Positions 54,713-64,000 of a stretch of 64,000 nucleotides of DNA are shown here, piece after piece; position 1 is the first letter of the stretch, and each line of letters starts with the position of its first letter. The stretch spans positions 5,746,501 to 5,810,500 of the forward strand of contig NZ_CP022222.1 of assembly GCF_009930815.1 (NCBI RefSeq). The letters are read 5' to 3'. The notes below the pieces were generated by a model that was given only the letters and a program-made list of their open reading frames with translations, had not been told where the DNA came from and did no database searches. Source of the DNA: Bradyrhizobium sp. CCBAU 051011 (GTDB lineage Bacteria; Pseudomonadota; Alphaproteobacteria; Rhizobiales; Xanthobacteraceae). Position numbers and translations under genes: made by a program.

Positions 54713-55327
54713 ATGTCGATGTTCTCAGGCAGATTAGGTTTCGCATTGGTCGTGGCGATGCTGTGTCTCAGCGCGCCGGCGGCCCATGCCCAGGCCTCGC
54801 CGGTAAATTACTGGATCCCGGGCTGGCCGATGGGATTCAGCGGCACTGCGGGCGAGAGCCCCGATGCCTACGGCAACTTTCCGAGCTTCGACTTCCGCGA
54901 CCTCGGTAACGGCTCTTCCTATGCGCGCTACAATTTCTCGAACGGCTTTTTTGTCGGCAGCCAGCGCAGCACCATGGGCTTCAGCGGTCTCAGCCAGAGT
55001 GCGTTCGGCAGTTTCGGATCGATCTACAGCGAAGGCGCGCAGTTCGGTTATAGCCTGAAGAACGGCGGCGGGCCGCCCATCACCTTCTATGCCGGTTTCG
55101 ACACGCTGAAATACAATACCGGCATCGGCGGCCCGTTCGCGCCGTTCGATTCCAAATCCGGCACGTTGCCCGTCAGTAGCGCGTATGCTGGCGTCGAATT
55201 CCAGGCGACGTCGAATCTCAGCCTGTCGCTCGGGGTCGGCTACGTCCAGCAGTCAGGCCGCCTCGACAGCGAGATCAATTCGCTGCCCGGCGCTTCGTCC
55301 TTCGCGGTCGGCGGCCGCCGCTACTAG
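54713..55327 (+). CDS. exported outer-membrane-barrel-like protein
   Basis: From ATG 54713 the product is 204 aa with signal peptide LGFALVVAMLCLSAPAAHAQ. The mature chain is Gly/Ser/aromatic-rich with alternating patterns (FSNGFFVGSQRSTMGFSG, NLSLSLGVGYVQQSGRL) and no Cys, as in small barrels. It has no family name I can give. It lies after the rhodanese terminator and may have its own promoter. The frame is open upstream to 54617. Confidence 0.55.
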   Translation: MSMFSGRLGFALVVAMLCLSAPAAHAQASPVNYWIPGWPMGFSGTAGESPDAYGNFPSFDFRDLGNGSSYARYNFSNGFFVGSQRSTMGFSGLSQSAFGSFGSIYSEGAQFGYSLKNGGGPPITFYAGFDTLKYNTGIGGPFAPFDSKSGTLPVSSAYAGVEFQATSNLSLSLGVGYVQQSGRLDSEINSLPGASSFAVGGRRY

Positions 55328-55466
55328 GGCATTGTCCTGGTAGTTAAGTCAGGTCCGCTTTGCTCTCGAAAGGCGCATGTCGCCTTTGGGCCATGACCGG
55401 CCAGTTAATGAGGCCTCGGCACCCCGTGTCGCGCAAGTTTTGTCGTCGATCCGCAGTGGATCGCTG

Positions 55467-56372
55467 TCAAGCCCGCTCATCGGCACTCGCAAAGTAGAGA
55501 AGCGCCGCAACAGAGCTGATCACCAACGCCGCGCCCGTTAAGCTCAGCATCGCAATCCGTTCGCCAAGAATCCATGCTCCAAGCATGAGCGCGACGACTG
55601 GATTGACGAAGGTGTAAGTGGCGACAACCGGGGCGGACATGCGATCGAGCAGCCACAGGTAGGCTGTGTTCCCGACGACGCTACCGAGGAGCGCCAGATA
55701 GAGCATACCCCCGAGCGACACGATTGAGACCTGGCGAGGCGAGAAGTCGATCCATTCGCCGACCAAATGACTCAGCACCAACAGGCCGACGCTACCACAG
55801 ATAAGCTGCATGCCCGCAAGATCATGGGGCGGAATATGGGCTGCACGCCTTTGCACGTACACGCTGCCGAGTGCCCAGGACAGAGAGGATACCAGCAGCA
55901 AAAGAATCGCACCGATCGGCAGCGAATTGTGCGTATTCGACGTTTCATTCCATGCGATTAATGCGACGCCGGCCAAGCCGGGCACAAGCGCCAAGAGTCT
56001 TCTCAAAGCTTCGCTTTGACCAGTTGATACGTTGACAAGCACGATCCAGAACGGAATGGTCGCCAAGAAGATGGCCGATAACCCCGAAGGGACATAACGC
56101 TGGGCATATGCGAGGGTCCCGTGACATCCGATGAAGAGGAGCGCGCCACTGATTGCAGCGTGCCACCAATCTTCCCGCGATCGTGGGTTCAATCTCCTCA
56201 ATTGCGAGAAGCCAAGCAATACAGCGCCACCGAGAATGGAGCGCGCTCCAATCAGCAGCAAAGGAGGGATTGACTGCAAGCCTAGCGCGATCGCTAGATA
56301 TGTCCCACCCCATAACAGATAAATGGCGCCGAATGCGCCTATTAATTGGGCTCGGCGTGTGCCTATCGACAT
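55467..56372 (-). CDS. EamA/DMT-family transporter
   Basis: The 301 aa protein has ten membrane helices in two five-helix repeats, as in drug/metabolite transporters of the EamA family. It includes FGAIYLLWGGTYLAIALG near the start and AYLWLLDRMSAPVVATYTFVNP in the second half. It probably exports an amino acid or other metabolite. ATG 56372 follows AAGAGG; the frame is open to 56399. Lower GC than neighbours suggests it came with the adjacent AraC/SDR genes. Confidence 0.8.
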   Translation of the reverse strand: MSIGTRRAQLIGAFGAIYLLWGGTYLAIALGLQSIPPLLLIGARSILGGAVLLGFSQLRRLNPRSREDWWHAAISGALLFIGCHGTLAYAQRYVPSGLSAIFLATIPFWIVLVNVSTGQSEALRRLLALVPGLAGVALIAWNETSNTHNSLPIGAILLLLVSSLSWALGSVYVQRRAAHIPPHDLAGMQLICGSVGLLVLSHLVGEWIDFSPRQVSIVSLGGMLYLALLGSVVGNTAYLWLLDRMSAPVVATYTFVNPVVALMLGAWILGERIAMLSLTGAALVISSVAALLYFASADERA

Positions 56373-56459
56373 TGATGGCCTCTTGCTGTTGACAATCAAG
56401 ACAACAGCATGTCAACGCATCGACAAGCGGCGAGGTTTCCGTTGCTGATAAGGGCTCGC

Positions 56460-56640
56460 TCGAGGTGAAATTTCCCGAACACCTTGCCGGAGCAGGCCTG
56501 AAGCGCGGCAAGAATGTTGGCACTCTCGTGCGCGCGCATTTCCGCTGCGGTCATGACCACGGGGGCGGGCGTCGGCTTTCACGCGCCGATCCCGGAGTGG
56601 GCTGGACGCCTGCGGCATCGGGCAGGTCGATGCGGAGCTG
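56460..56640 (-). pseudogene. broken copy of the sigma-54 activator's 3' region
   Basis: On the minus strand this segment reads LRIDLPDAAGVQPTPGS, then RVKADARP and VMTAAEMRAHESANILAALQ then ACSGKVFG in shifting frames. It aligns residue for residue with the C-terminal linker and HTH of the intact activator at 58492-60426 (LRIDLPDAPGTQPSPGAPR, MRAHERANILAALQACSGK). Two indels break it, and after KVFG the sequence turns into unrelated DNA. It is therefore a partial duplicate left beside the EamA and AraC genes. Confidence 0.7.
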
Positions 56641-56647
56641 GCCCGGA

Positions 56648-57538
56648 TTAGGCGGCCCGGATATTGCCCCTTGCCGCCTTGGTCTCTCGGATGGGCGGCA
56701 AACCGAACATGCGGGCGTATTCCCGGGTGAACTGAGAGACGCTCTCGTAGCCGACCGCGAACGCAGCGCTGCTTGAGGTCATTCCATCCGACAGCATCAG
56801 CCGTCTCGCCTCGATCAGACGTAATTGTTTCTGGAACTGCAGCGGAGAAAGAGACGTCACGGTGCGAAAGTGCTGGTGGAAGGCCGATGGGCTCATCCCG
56901 GCAATAACCGCGAGGCGCGCGACCCGCAATGGCTGAGCGAATTCGGCTCGAAGCACCGCGACCGCGCGCGCCACGCGTTGCACATGGCCGTCCGGCCAGC
57001 CAAGATGTCGGATCGCCGCCCCATGCCGTCCGGCCAGGAGCCAGTAGTGCATCTCACGCACCAACTGTGTGCGCAGAACTGGCACCGATGCCGGGCGCTC
57101 AATCAGGCGCATCAGCCGAAGCGCTGCGTCGGTGACTTCGGCGTCGGTCGGCTCGTGGCGCACGGGCGCGCCCTCGGCGATCGGCACCGCCTTCATCTCC
57201 ACGGCGAGGTCTGCGATCACCACCGGATCCAAGTCCAATACAAGCGAGAGGTAGGGTGCGGCGATGCTCGCCCGTGTGACCTGGCTTACCGTTGGCACGT
57301 CAGCCGTGATCAGCAGAGAGTCGCCGGCACTGAACGTGAAAGCCCTATTGCCCATCGTCACTTGCTTGGTTCCCTGCAGCACAAGGCAGGCGAGCGGGCG
57401 GGAGATCGCATAGTCCATGCCGCTCGGTGCGGTCGCACGAATGGTCGTCAGGCCAGGAATCGGCGTTCGGGCAACCCCAGCCGGATCGGCATGGACCTCG
57501 GCATAGCGGCGAACAGCCTTGAGGAGAGTGTCGATCAT
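56648..57538 (-). CDS. AraC-family transcriptional regulator
   Basis: The 296 aa regulator has an AraC-type N-terminal ligand domain (ISRPLACLVLQGTKQVTMGN, then FSAGDSLLITADVPTVSQVT) and two C-terminal helix-turn-helices (LRVARLAVIAGMSPSAFHQHF, then SSSAAFAVGYESVSQFTREY). It is divergent from the SDR gene with 136 bases between, the usual arrangement for a regulator and its target. Its 3' end abuts the broken activator fragment. Confidence 0.9.
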   Translation of the reverse strand: MIDTLLKAVRRYAEVHADPAGVARTPIPGLTTIRATAPSGMDYAISRPLACLVLQGTKQVTMGNRAFTFSAGDSLLITADVPTVSQVTRASIAAPYLSLVLDLDPVVIADLAVEMKAVPIAEGAPVRHEPTDAEVTDAALRLMRLIERPASVPVLRTQLVREMHYWLLAGRHGAAIRHLGWPDGHVQRVARAVAVLRAEFAQPLRVARLAVIAGMSPSAFHQHFRTVTSLSPLQFQKQLRLIEARRLMLSDGMTSSSAAFAVGYESVSQFTREYARMFGLPPIRETKAARGNIRAA

Positions 57539-57674
57539 ACAGCGATCCTATCGCGCCTGAACCGATGCGTAAATTCGATCTGTAGGAATAGGCAAAGATC
57601 GTCGAGGTTCCGGCAACAAAGGCCAGCTCCCAGGCTGCATATCAGAGTGGCCACGCAAGCAATAGGAACCTAGC

Positions 57675-58430
57675 ATGACCAAGATCGCTCTCATTACCGG
57701 AGCAAGCCGCGGGCTTGGCCGGAACACTGCGCTCAACATCGCCCGCGAGGGTAGCGATGTCATCATCACATATCAGAGCCGTGAGGAACGCGCTCGAGCC
57801 GTTGTCGCCGAAATCGAGGCGATGGGCTGCACGGCGATCGCACTCCAGCTCGATGTTGGCGATGTCTCCGCGTTCAAGCCTTTCGCCGAGCGCCTGCGGA
57901 CCGCGCTGCGGAAGACCTGGCAGCGCGATACGTTCGATCACCTTGTCAACAACGCCGGCCATGGCGACATGGCTTCGATTGCGGAGACGACCGAGACGCA
58001 GTTCGACAAGCTGGTCAATGTCCATTTCAAGGGCGTGTTTTTCCTCACCCAGGCGCTGTTGCCGCTGATCGCGGACGGCGGGCGGATCGTGAACCTGTCC
58101 TCCGGCCTGACCCGCATCTCCTTCCCCGGCTTCTCCGCCTATTCGGCGGCGAAGGGAGCGGTCGAGGTGCTCAGCGTTTACATGGCGAAGGAACTCGGTA
58201 GCCGCGGCATTGCGGTCAATACCGTGGCGCCGGGAGCGATCGAGACAGACTTCCTCGGCGGCGCCGTCCGCGACACGCCGGATCTCAACAAGACCTTCGC
58301 GGGCATGACAGCCCTTGGTCGTGTCGGTGTGCCTGACGACATCGGCCCGATGATCGCGAAGCTGCTGACCGACGACAATCGCTGGATCAACGCCCAGCGG
58401 ATCGAAGTCTCCGGCGGCCAAGTCATTTGA
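57675..58430 (+). CDS. short-chain dehydrogenase/reductase
   Basis: The 251 aa enzyme shows the classical SDR fold. The cofactor motif is TGASRGLGRNTALNI, LVNNAGHGDM holds the structural Asn, VNLSSGL holds the Ser, and YSAAKGAVEV holds the catalytic Tyr and Lys. It reduces or oxidises a hydroxyl/keto group with NAD(P). The substrate is unknown. It is probably induced through the divergent AraC regulator. It is convergent with the sigma-54 activator, 60 bases apart. Confidence 0.92.
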   Translation: MTKIALITGASRGLGRNTALNIAREGSDVIITYQSREERARAVVAEIEAMGCTAIALQLDVGDVSAFKPFAERLRTALRKTWQRDTFDHLVNNAGHGDMASIAETTETQFDKLVNVHFKGVFFLTQALLPLIADGGRIVNLSSGLTRISFPGFSAYSAAKGAVEVLSVYMAKELGSRGIAVNTVAPGAIETDFLGGAVRDTPDLNKTFAGMTALGRVGVPDDIGPMIAKLLTDDNRWINAQRIEVSGGQVI

Positions 58431-58491
58431 CCGATAGGCTGGACCGGATCGCAGCCCGACCAGACGAGCCGGGTTGGGCTGACGGCCGCGT

Positions 58492-60426
<1,935 letters not shown>

Positions 60427-60442
60427 CCGTTACTCCGAAATC

Positions 60443-60487
60443 TCGTAATTCAATTACGATATTTCGTGTAACACGAATTTTCGTAAT
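60443..60487. promoter_or_regulatory. inverted-repeat upstream activator sites
   Basis: TCGTAATTCAATTACGA at 60443-60459 is a perfect palindrome with seven-base arms. TTCGTGTAACACGAA at 60463-60477 is a second one, and TCGTAAT at 60481-60487 repeats a half-site. They lie about 60-110 bases before the -24/-12 element and just upstream of the activator's own start, as expected for enhancer sites that also allow autoregulation. Confidence 0.6.
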
Positions 60488-60541
60488 CGCCAATATCAGC
60501 AAAATCCCTGTGATGTCAGCGCCATCGCCGCAAAGCGTGGC

Positions 60542-60557
60542 TGGCATATGCCTTGCT
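60542..60557 (+). promoter_or_regulatory. sigma-54 (-24/-12) promoter
   Basis: TGGCATATGCCTTGCT matches the TGGCAc-N5-TTGCa consensus, with exactly ten bases between the GG and GC pairs. It lies 33 bases before the start of the transporter operon and fits the neighbouring sigma-54 activator. Confidence 0.7.
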
Positions 60558-60590
60558 TAATTAGGGGGCAAACGTCGCGCAGGAGGGCTG

Positions 60591-61973
60591 ATGTCTACCT
60601 TCGACAACCCATTCGATCCAAACCGTGGTCTTCATGCCGGTGGCTGCTCTTGCGGCCAGCATGTCAGCGAAGCCGATCATCAGGCCGCGCAACTGCAGGC
60701 CCAATCCGCCATCGAGAGCGAGCAGAAGCGCTACGAGGGTGTCGTCGCCTCCGCCGTGATGCGGGCGATGTTTCCGCAGGACGTTGCACGACGCGCATTT
60801 CTGAAATCGGTGGGCGCGGCAACCGCCGCGGCCGCGCTGTCGCAATTCTTCCCGCTCAAGACCGCGACCGAAGCGTTCGCGCAGGGCGGGCCGCTCGAGA
60901 AGAAAGACCTCAAGGTCGGCTTCATCCCGATCACGTGCGCCACGCCGATCATCATGGCGGCGCCGATGGGGTTTTATTCCAAGAACGGCTTGAACGTCGA
61001 AGTCATCAAGACCGCCGGCTGGGCGGTCATTCGCGACAAGACTCTCAACAAGGAATACGACGCCGCCCACATGCTGTCGCCGATGCCGCTCGCCATCACC
61101 ATGGGCGCCGGCTCCAATCCGATCCCCTACACCATGCCGGCGGTCGAGAACATCAACGGGCAGGCGATCACGCTGTCGGTCAAGCACAAGGACAAGCGCG
61201 ACCCGAAGAGCTGGAAGGGTTTCAAGTTCGCAGTGCCGTTCGACTATTCGATGCACAACTATCTGCTGCGCTACTATCTCGCGGAGCACGGCCTCGATCC
61301 CGATACCGACGTGCAGATCCGCGCGGTGCCGCCGCCGGAAATGGTCGCCAATCTGCGCGCCGACAATATCGACGGTTTTCTCGGGCCCGATCCGATGAAC
61401 CAGCGTGCCGTGTTCGACGGCGCAGGCTTCATCCACATCCTGACCAAGGACATCTGGGAAGGGCACCCGTGCTGCGCCTTCGCCGCGTCGAAGGAATTCG
61501 TCACGACGATGCCGAATACCTATGGCGCCTTGCTCAAGTCGATCATCGAGGCGACTGCGTACGCGCACAAGGCGGAGAACCGCAAGGAGATCGCAAACGC
61601 GATCGCGCCGGCCAACTATCTGAACCAGCCGCCGATCGTGCTGGAGCAGATCTTGACCGGCACCTTCGCCGACGGTCTCGGCAACATCGTCACCCAGCCG
61701 AACCGCGTCGATTTCGATCCGTTCCCGTGGCAATCTTTCGCCGTCTGGATCATGACCCAGATGAAGCGCTGGGGTCAGATCAAGGGCGACATCGACTATG
61801 CCGGCATTGCCGCGCAGGTCTATCTCGCCACCGACGCCACAAGGCTGATGAAGGAAGCCGGGCTGACGCCGCCCACCACGACGACCAAGAGTTTTTCGGT
61901 GATGGGCAAGAATTTCGATCCCGCCAAGCCCGAGGAATATCTGAACAGCTTCAAGATCAGGAAGGCGTCGTGA
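60591..61973 (+). CDS. ABC transporter substrate-binding protein (NitT/TauT type; cyanate or nitrate candidate)
   Basis: The 460 aa protein belongs to the NrtA/CmpA-like periplasmic binding proteins: KVGFIPITCATPIIMAAPMG and MLSPMPLAITMGAGS are typical. A Tat-like signal (ARRAFLKSVGAATAAAALSQ) lies about 65 residues from the start, after an unusual Cys/His-bearing leader (GGCSCGQHVSEADH). AGGAGGGCTG precedes ATG 60591. In operon with permease, ATPase and a cyanase-like gene, so the likely substrate is cyanate, with nitrate/nitrite as alternatives. Confidence 0.85.
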   Translation: MSTFDNPFDPNRGLHAGGCSCGQHVSEADHQAAQLQAQSAIESEQKRYEGVVASAVMRAMFPQDVARRAFLKSVGAATAAAALSQFFPLKTATEAFAQGGPLEKKDLKVGFIPITCATPIIMAAPMGFYSKNGLNVEVIKTAGWAVIRDKTLNKEYDAAHMLSPMPLAITMGAGSNPIPYTMPAVENINGQAITLSVKHKDKRDPKSWKGFKFAVPFDYSMHNYLLRYYLAEHGLDPDTDVQIRAVPPPEMVANLRADNIDGFLGPDPMNQRAVFDGAGFIHILTKDIWEGHPCCAFAASKEFVTTMPNTYGALLKSIIEATAYAHKAENRKEIANAIAPANYLNQPPIVLEQILTGTFADGLGNIVTQPNRVDFDPFPWQSFAVWIMTQMKRWGQIKGDIDYAGIAAQVYLATDATRLMKEAGLTPPTTTTKSFSVMGKNFDPAKPEEYLNSFKIRKAS

Positions 61974-61989
61974 TGGGAAGCATCGCTCT

Positions 61990-62131
61990 TTCCTTACCTC
62001 GCCCCGCTTGCGGGGAGAGGTCGCCGCGCTCTTGCGCGGCGGGTGAGGGGGTACAGGTCTATCAATTGACACTAGCAGCGCGGAGAGCGCCCCTCATCCC
62101 GACTTTCTCCCCGCAAGCGGGGAGAAGGAGA
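61990..62131. repeat. palindromic repeats between binding-protein and permease genes
   Basis: CCCCGCTTGCGGGG at 62002-62015, GCCGCGCTCTTGCGCGGCG at 62023-62041 and TCTCCCCGCAAGCGGGGAGA at 62106-62125 form three hairpins within 140 bases. The last one runs into AGGAG just before the permease ATG, so the repeat supplies its ribosome binding site. Confidence 0.7.
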
Positions 62132-62133
62132 AG

Positions 62134-62973
62134 ATGACCTCATCCCTTCGCTTCCGCGCGGCCGTGGTCTCGATCGTGCTTTTAGCCGCGTTCCTCGGCA
62201 TCTGGCATCTCGCCACGCGCCCGACGTCGGCCGCCACCAACATGTCGCCGGAATACGCCAAGCTGATGGGGCTGACGGCTACCCAGGGCAAATCGGCGAT
62301 GCCGGGACCGCTCGATGTCGGCGCCAAATTGTGGGAGCATCTCAGGCAGCCGTTCTACGACAACGGGCCGAACGACAAAGGGCTCGGCATCCAGCTCGGC
62401 TATTCCATCGCGCGCGTCGGCCTCGGCTATCTGCTCGCCGTCATGGTCGCGATCCCGCTTGGCTTTTTGATCGGCATGTCGCCACTGATCAGCAAGGCAC
62501 TCGATCCCTTCATCCAGGTGCTGAAACCGATCTCGCCGCTCGCCTGGATGCCACTCGCGCTCTACACCATCAAGGATTCTTCGATCTCCGCGATCTTCGT
62601 AATCTTCATCTGCTCGGTGTGGCCGATGCTGCTCAACACCGCATTCGGTGTCGCCTCGGTGCGGAAGGAATGGATCAACGTCGCGCGTACGCTGGAAGTC
62701 GGCACCGTCAGGCGCGCCTTCACCGTGATCCTGCCGGCCGCGGCGCCGACGATCCTCACGGGCATGCGGATCTCGATCGGCATCGCCTGGCTCGTGATCG
62801 TCGCGGCCGAGATGCTCGTCGGCGGCACCGGCATCGGTTACTTCGTCTGGAACGAGTGGAACAACCTCTCGATCACCAACGTCATCATCGCCATCCTGAT
62901 GATCGGCATCGTCGGCATGCTGCTCGACCAGATCCTGGCGCGGTTCACGCGCATGGTCACCTTCCCGGAATAG
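62134..62973 (+). CDS. ABC transporter permease (NitT/TauT type)
   Basis: The 279 aa inner-membrane protein has an N-terminal helix, a hydrophilic stretch, and then about five more helices of the binding-protein-dependent permease fold. The EAA-like loop is EWINVARTLEVGTVRRAFTV followed by ILPAAAPTILTGMRISIG. It forms the channel with the ATPase encoded five bases downstream. GGAGAAGGAGAAG before the ATG comes from the preceding palindromic repeat. Confidence 0.9.
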   Translation: MTSSLRFRAAVVSIVLLAAFLGIWHLATRPTSAATNMSPEYAKLMGLTATQGKSAMPGPLDVGAKLWEHLRQPFYDNGPNDKGLGIQLGYSIARVGLGYLLAVMVAIPLGFLIGMSPLISKALDPFIQVLKPISPLAWMPLALYTIKDSSISAIFVIFICSVWPMLLNTAFGVASVRKEWINVARTLEVGTVRRAFTVILPAAAPTILTGMRISIGIAWLVIVAAEMLVGGTGIGYFVWNEWNNLSITNVIIAILMIGIVGMLLDQILARFTRMVTFPE

Positions 62974-62978
62974 CTGTC

Positions 62979-63905
62979 ATGACCGACAAATTCATTTCCA
63001 TCGAGGGCATCGCGCGGCGTTACCCGGCGGCAGGCGGCGGCGAGACCACGATCTTTGAGGATCTCTGGCTCTCGATGAACCGCGGCGAATTCGGCTGCGT
63101 GATCGGACATTCCGGCTGCGGCAAGACCACGGTCCTGAACATTCTTGCCGGACTCGACGAGCCGAGCGAAGGCGCCGTCATCGTCGATGGGCAGGCCATC
63201 GAAGGCACGAGCCTCGACCGCGCCGTGATCTTCCAGAGCCACGCGCTCTTGCCGTGGCGCACCGTGCTCGGCAACGTCGCCTATGCCGTCACCTCGAAAT
63301 GGCGCAACTGGGACCGCGCCAAGGTGAAGGCGCATGCGCAGAAGTTCATCGACCTGGTCGGGCTGACCGGCTCCGAGCACAAGCGTCCGTCGGAATTGTC
63401 CGGCGGCATGAAGCAGCGCGTAGGCATTGCGCGCGCGCTCTCGATCACGCCAAAGATCATGCTGATGGACGAGCCGTTCTCGGCGCTGGACGCGCTGACA
63501 CGCGGCACGCTGCAGGACGAGGTGCGGCGCATCTGCCTGGAGACCGGACAGACCGCGTTCATGATCACCCATGACGTGGATGAAGCGATCTATCTCGCCG
63601 ACAAGATTTTTCTGATGACCAATGGTCCGGGCGCCGTGCTGGCCGAGATCGTGGAAAATCCGCTGCCAAAGGATCGCGGCCGCATCGATCTGCACCGCCA
63701 TCCGCTGTACTACGCGCTGCGCAACCACATCGTCGATTTCCTGGTCAGCCGCAGCAAGACGTTTGCGTCAACGGTGACCGATCACGATCCCCGCAACGTG
63801 CCGGTCGTGCGGCCCGGCAAGCCGGAATTGGTGGTTGCCGCGGAGGCCGAGGATTCAACACAGGCGTCATGGCCGGGCCTGGCCCGGCCATCCACGTCTT
63901 CCTAG
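62979..63905 (+). CDS. ABC transporter ATP-binding protein (NitT/TauT type)
   Basis: From ATG 62979 the product is 308 aa. It has Walker A GHSGCGKTTVLNILAGLDE, signature LSGGMKQRVGIARAL and Walker B KIMLMDEPFSALDAL, with the H-loop MITHDVDEAIYLAD. It powers uptake by the permease. The final residues (ASWPGLARPSTSS) are encoded by a palindromic repeat that runs past the stop, so the protein's tail is repeat-derived. It is followed by the cyanase-like gene at 63971. Confidence 0.92.
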   Translation: MTDKFISIEGIARRYPAAGGGETTIFEDLWLSMNRGEFGCVIGHSGCGKTTVLNILAGLDEPSEGAVIVDGQAIEGTSLDRAVIFQSHALLPWRTVLGNVAYAVTSKWRNWDRAKVKAHAQKFIDLVGLTGSEHKRPSELSGGMKQRVGIARALSITPKIMLMDEPFSALDALTRGTLQDEVRRICLETGQTAFMITHDVDEAIYLADKIFLMTNGPGAVLAEIVENPLPKDRGRIDLHRHPLYYALRNHIVDFLVSRSKTFASTVTDHDPRNVPVVRPGKPELVVAAEAEDSTQASWPGLARPSTSS

Positions 63906-63955
63906 GCCCGCCAACAAGACGTGGATGCCCGGCACAAGGCCTGGCAAGACGAGTT
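63865..63955. repeat. palindromic repeat overlapping the ATPase gene end
   Basis: ATCCACGTCTT at 63890-63900 is mirrored by AAGACGTGGAT at 63916-63926, with GGCCGGGCCTGGCCCGGCC preceding and a related GCCTGG part following. It covers the last codons and the stop of the ATP-binding gene. Confidence 0.65.
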
Positions 63956-63970
63956 AGAAGGAGACGGAGC

Positions 63971-64000
63971 ATGAAGCGCGAAGACCTCACCGAAAAGCTG
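63971..64000 (+). CDS. cynS: start of a cyanase (cyanate hydratase) gene, cut by the window end
   Basis: Only ten codons are present, reading MKREDLTEKL, which matches the N-terminus of rhizobial CynS. CynS turns cyanate and bicarbonate into ammonia and carbon dioxide. GGAGACGGAGC precedes the ATG. Place in the operon, directly after a NitT-type ABC transporter, supports the call, but ten residues are little evidence. Confidence 0.55.
   Translation, partial: MKREDLTEKL

Overview
The window reads as chromosome of an alphaproteobacterial rhizobium, most likely Bradyrhizobium or a close Nitrobacteraceae relative. The reasons are high-GC codon use, a GAAC-N7-GAAC LexA box before recA, the recA / alaS / icd neighbourhood, many short Bradyrhizobium-type proteins, and palindromic repeats of the kind common in these genomes. 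The assignment rests on recognition of protein families, not on a search.

Layout. (1) 1-8,500 is a decayed, gene-poor, lower-GC stretch. It holds an isolated full-length lptD-like gene, one exported protein of unknown function, a coiled-coil pseudogene, and broken IS481- and IS1380-type transposase remnants. (2) 8,500-15,000 has two tandem XRE/MmyB-type regulators, a thioesterase, an FrnE-like DsbA protein, a double-NIPSNAP protein and a GNAT/cupin-like operon. (3) 15,000-21,000 has a CHASE2-PAS-GGDEF-EAL protein and an exported FecR-domain protein in one operon, divergent from a two-partner-secretion outer-membrane transporter. (4) 21,000-27,200 has a caspase-like exported protein, a PQQ-dependent dehydrogenase, and small proteins (PaaI thioesterase, PilZ, DUF6894). 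(5) 27,200-31,300 is a small-ORF zone. It carries two pairs of paralogous 59-67 aa proteins and other mini-genes missed by length cut-offs, with hairpin terminators between them. (6) 31,300-49,400 is core genome: recA, a DUF1835-like pair (the second copy frameshifted), gcvT-gcvH-gcvP under a tandem glycine riboswitch, alaS, DUF2270, two DUF3455 paralogues, icd, a membrane-fused hydrolase and a TrmJ-DUF559 fusion. (7) 49,500-55,400 has DUF1326/DUF2182, a TetR regulator, an OsmC / acyl-CoA-dehydrogenase-like / rhodanese operon and a barrel-like exported protein. (8) 55,400-64,000 has an EamA exporter, an AraC regulator divergent from an SDR, and a sigma-54 activator divergent from a NitT/TauT-type ABC transporter. 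The transporter operon leads into a gene whose first ten codons look like cynS (cyanase).

Working links between genes. The sigma-54 activator and the transporter/cyanase operon share an intergenic region with a -24/-12 promoter and inverted-repeat upstream sites, which suggests a cyanate or nitrogen uptake module. Glycine cleavage is controlled by the riboswitch. FecR-like protein, EAL protein and TpsB form a plausible envelope/c-di-GMP unit, but no TpsA substrate is present. No tRNA, rRNA or CRISPR array was recognised.
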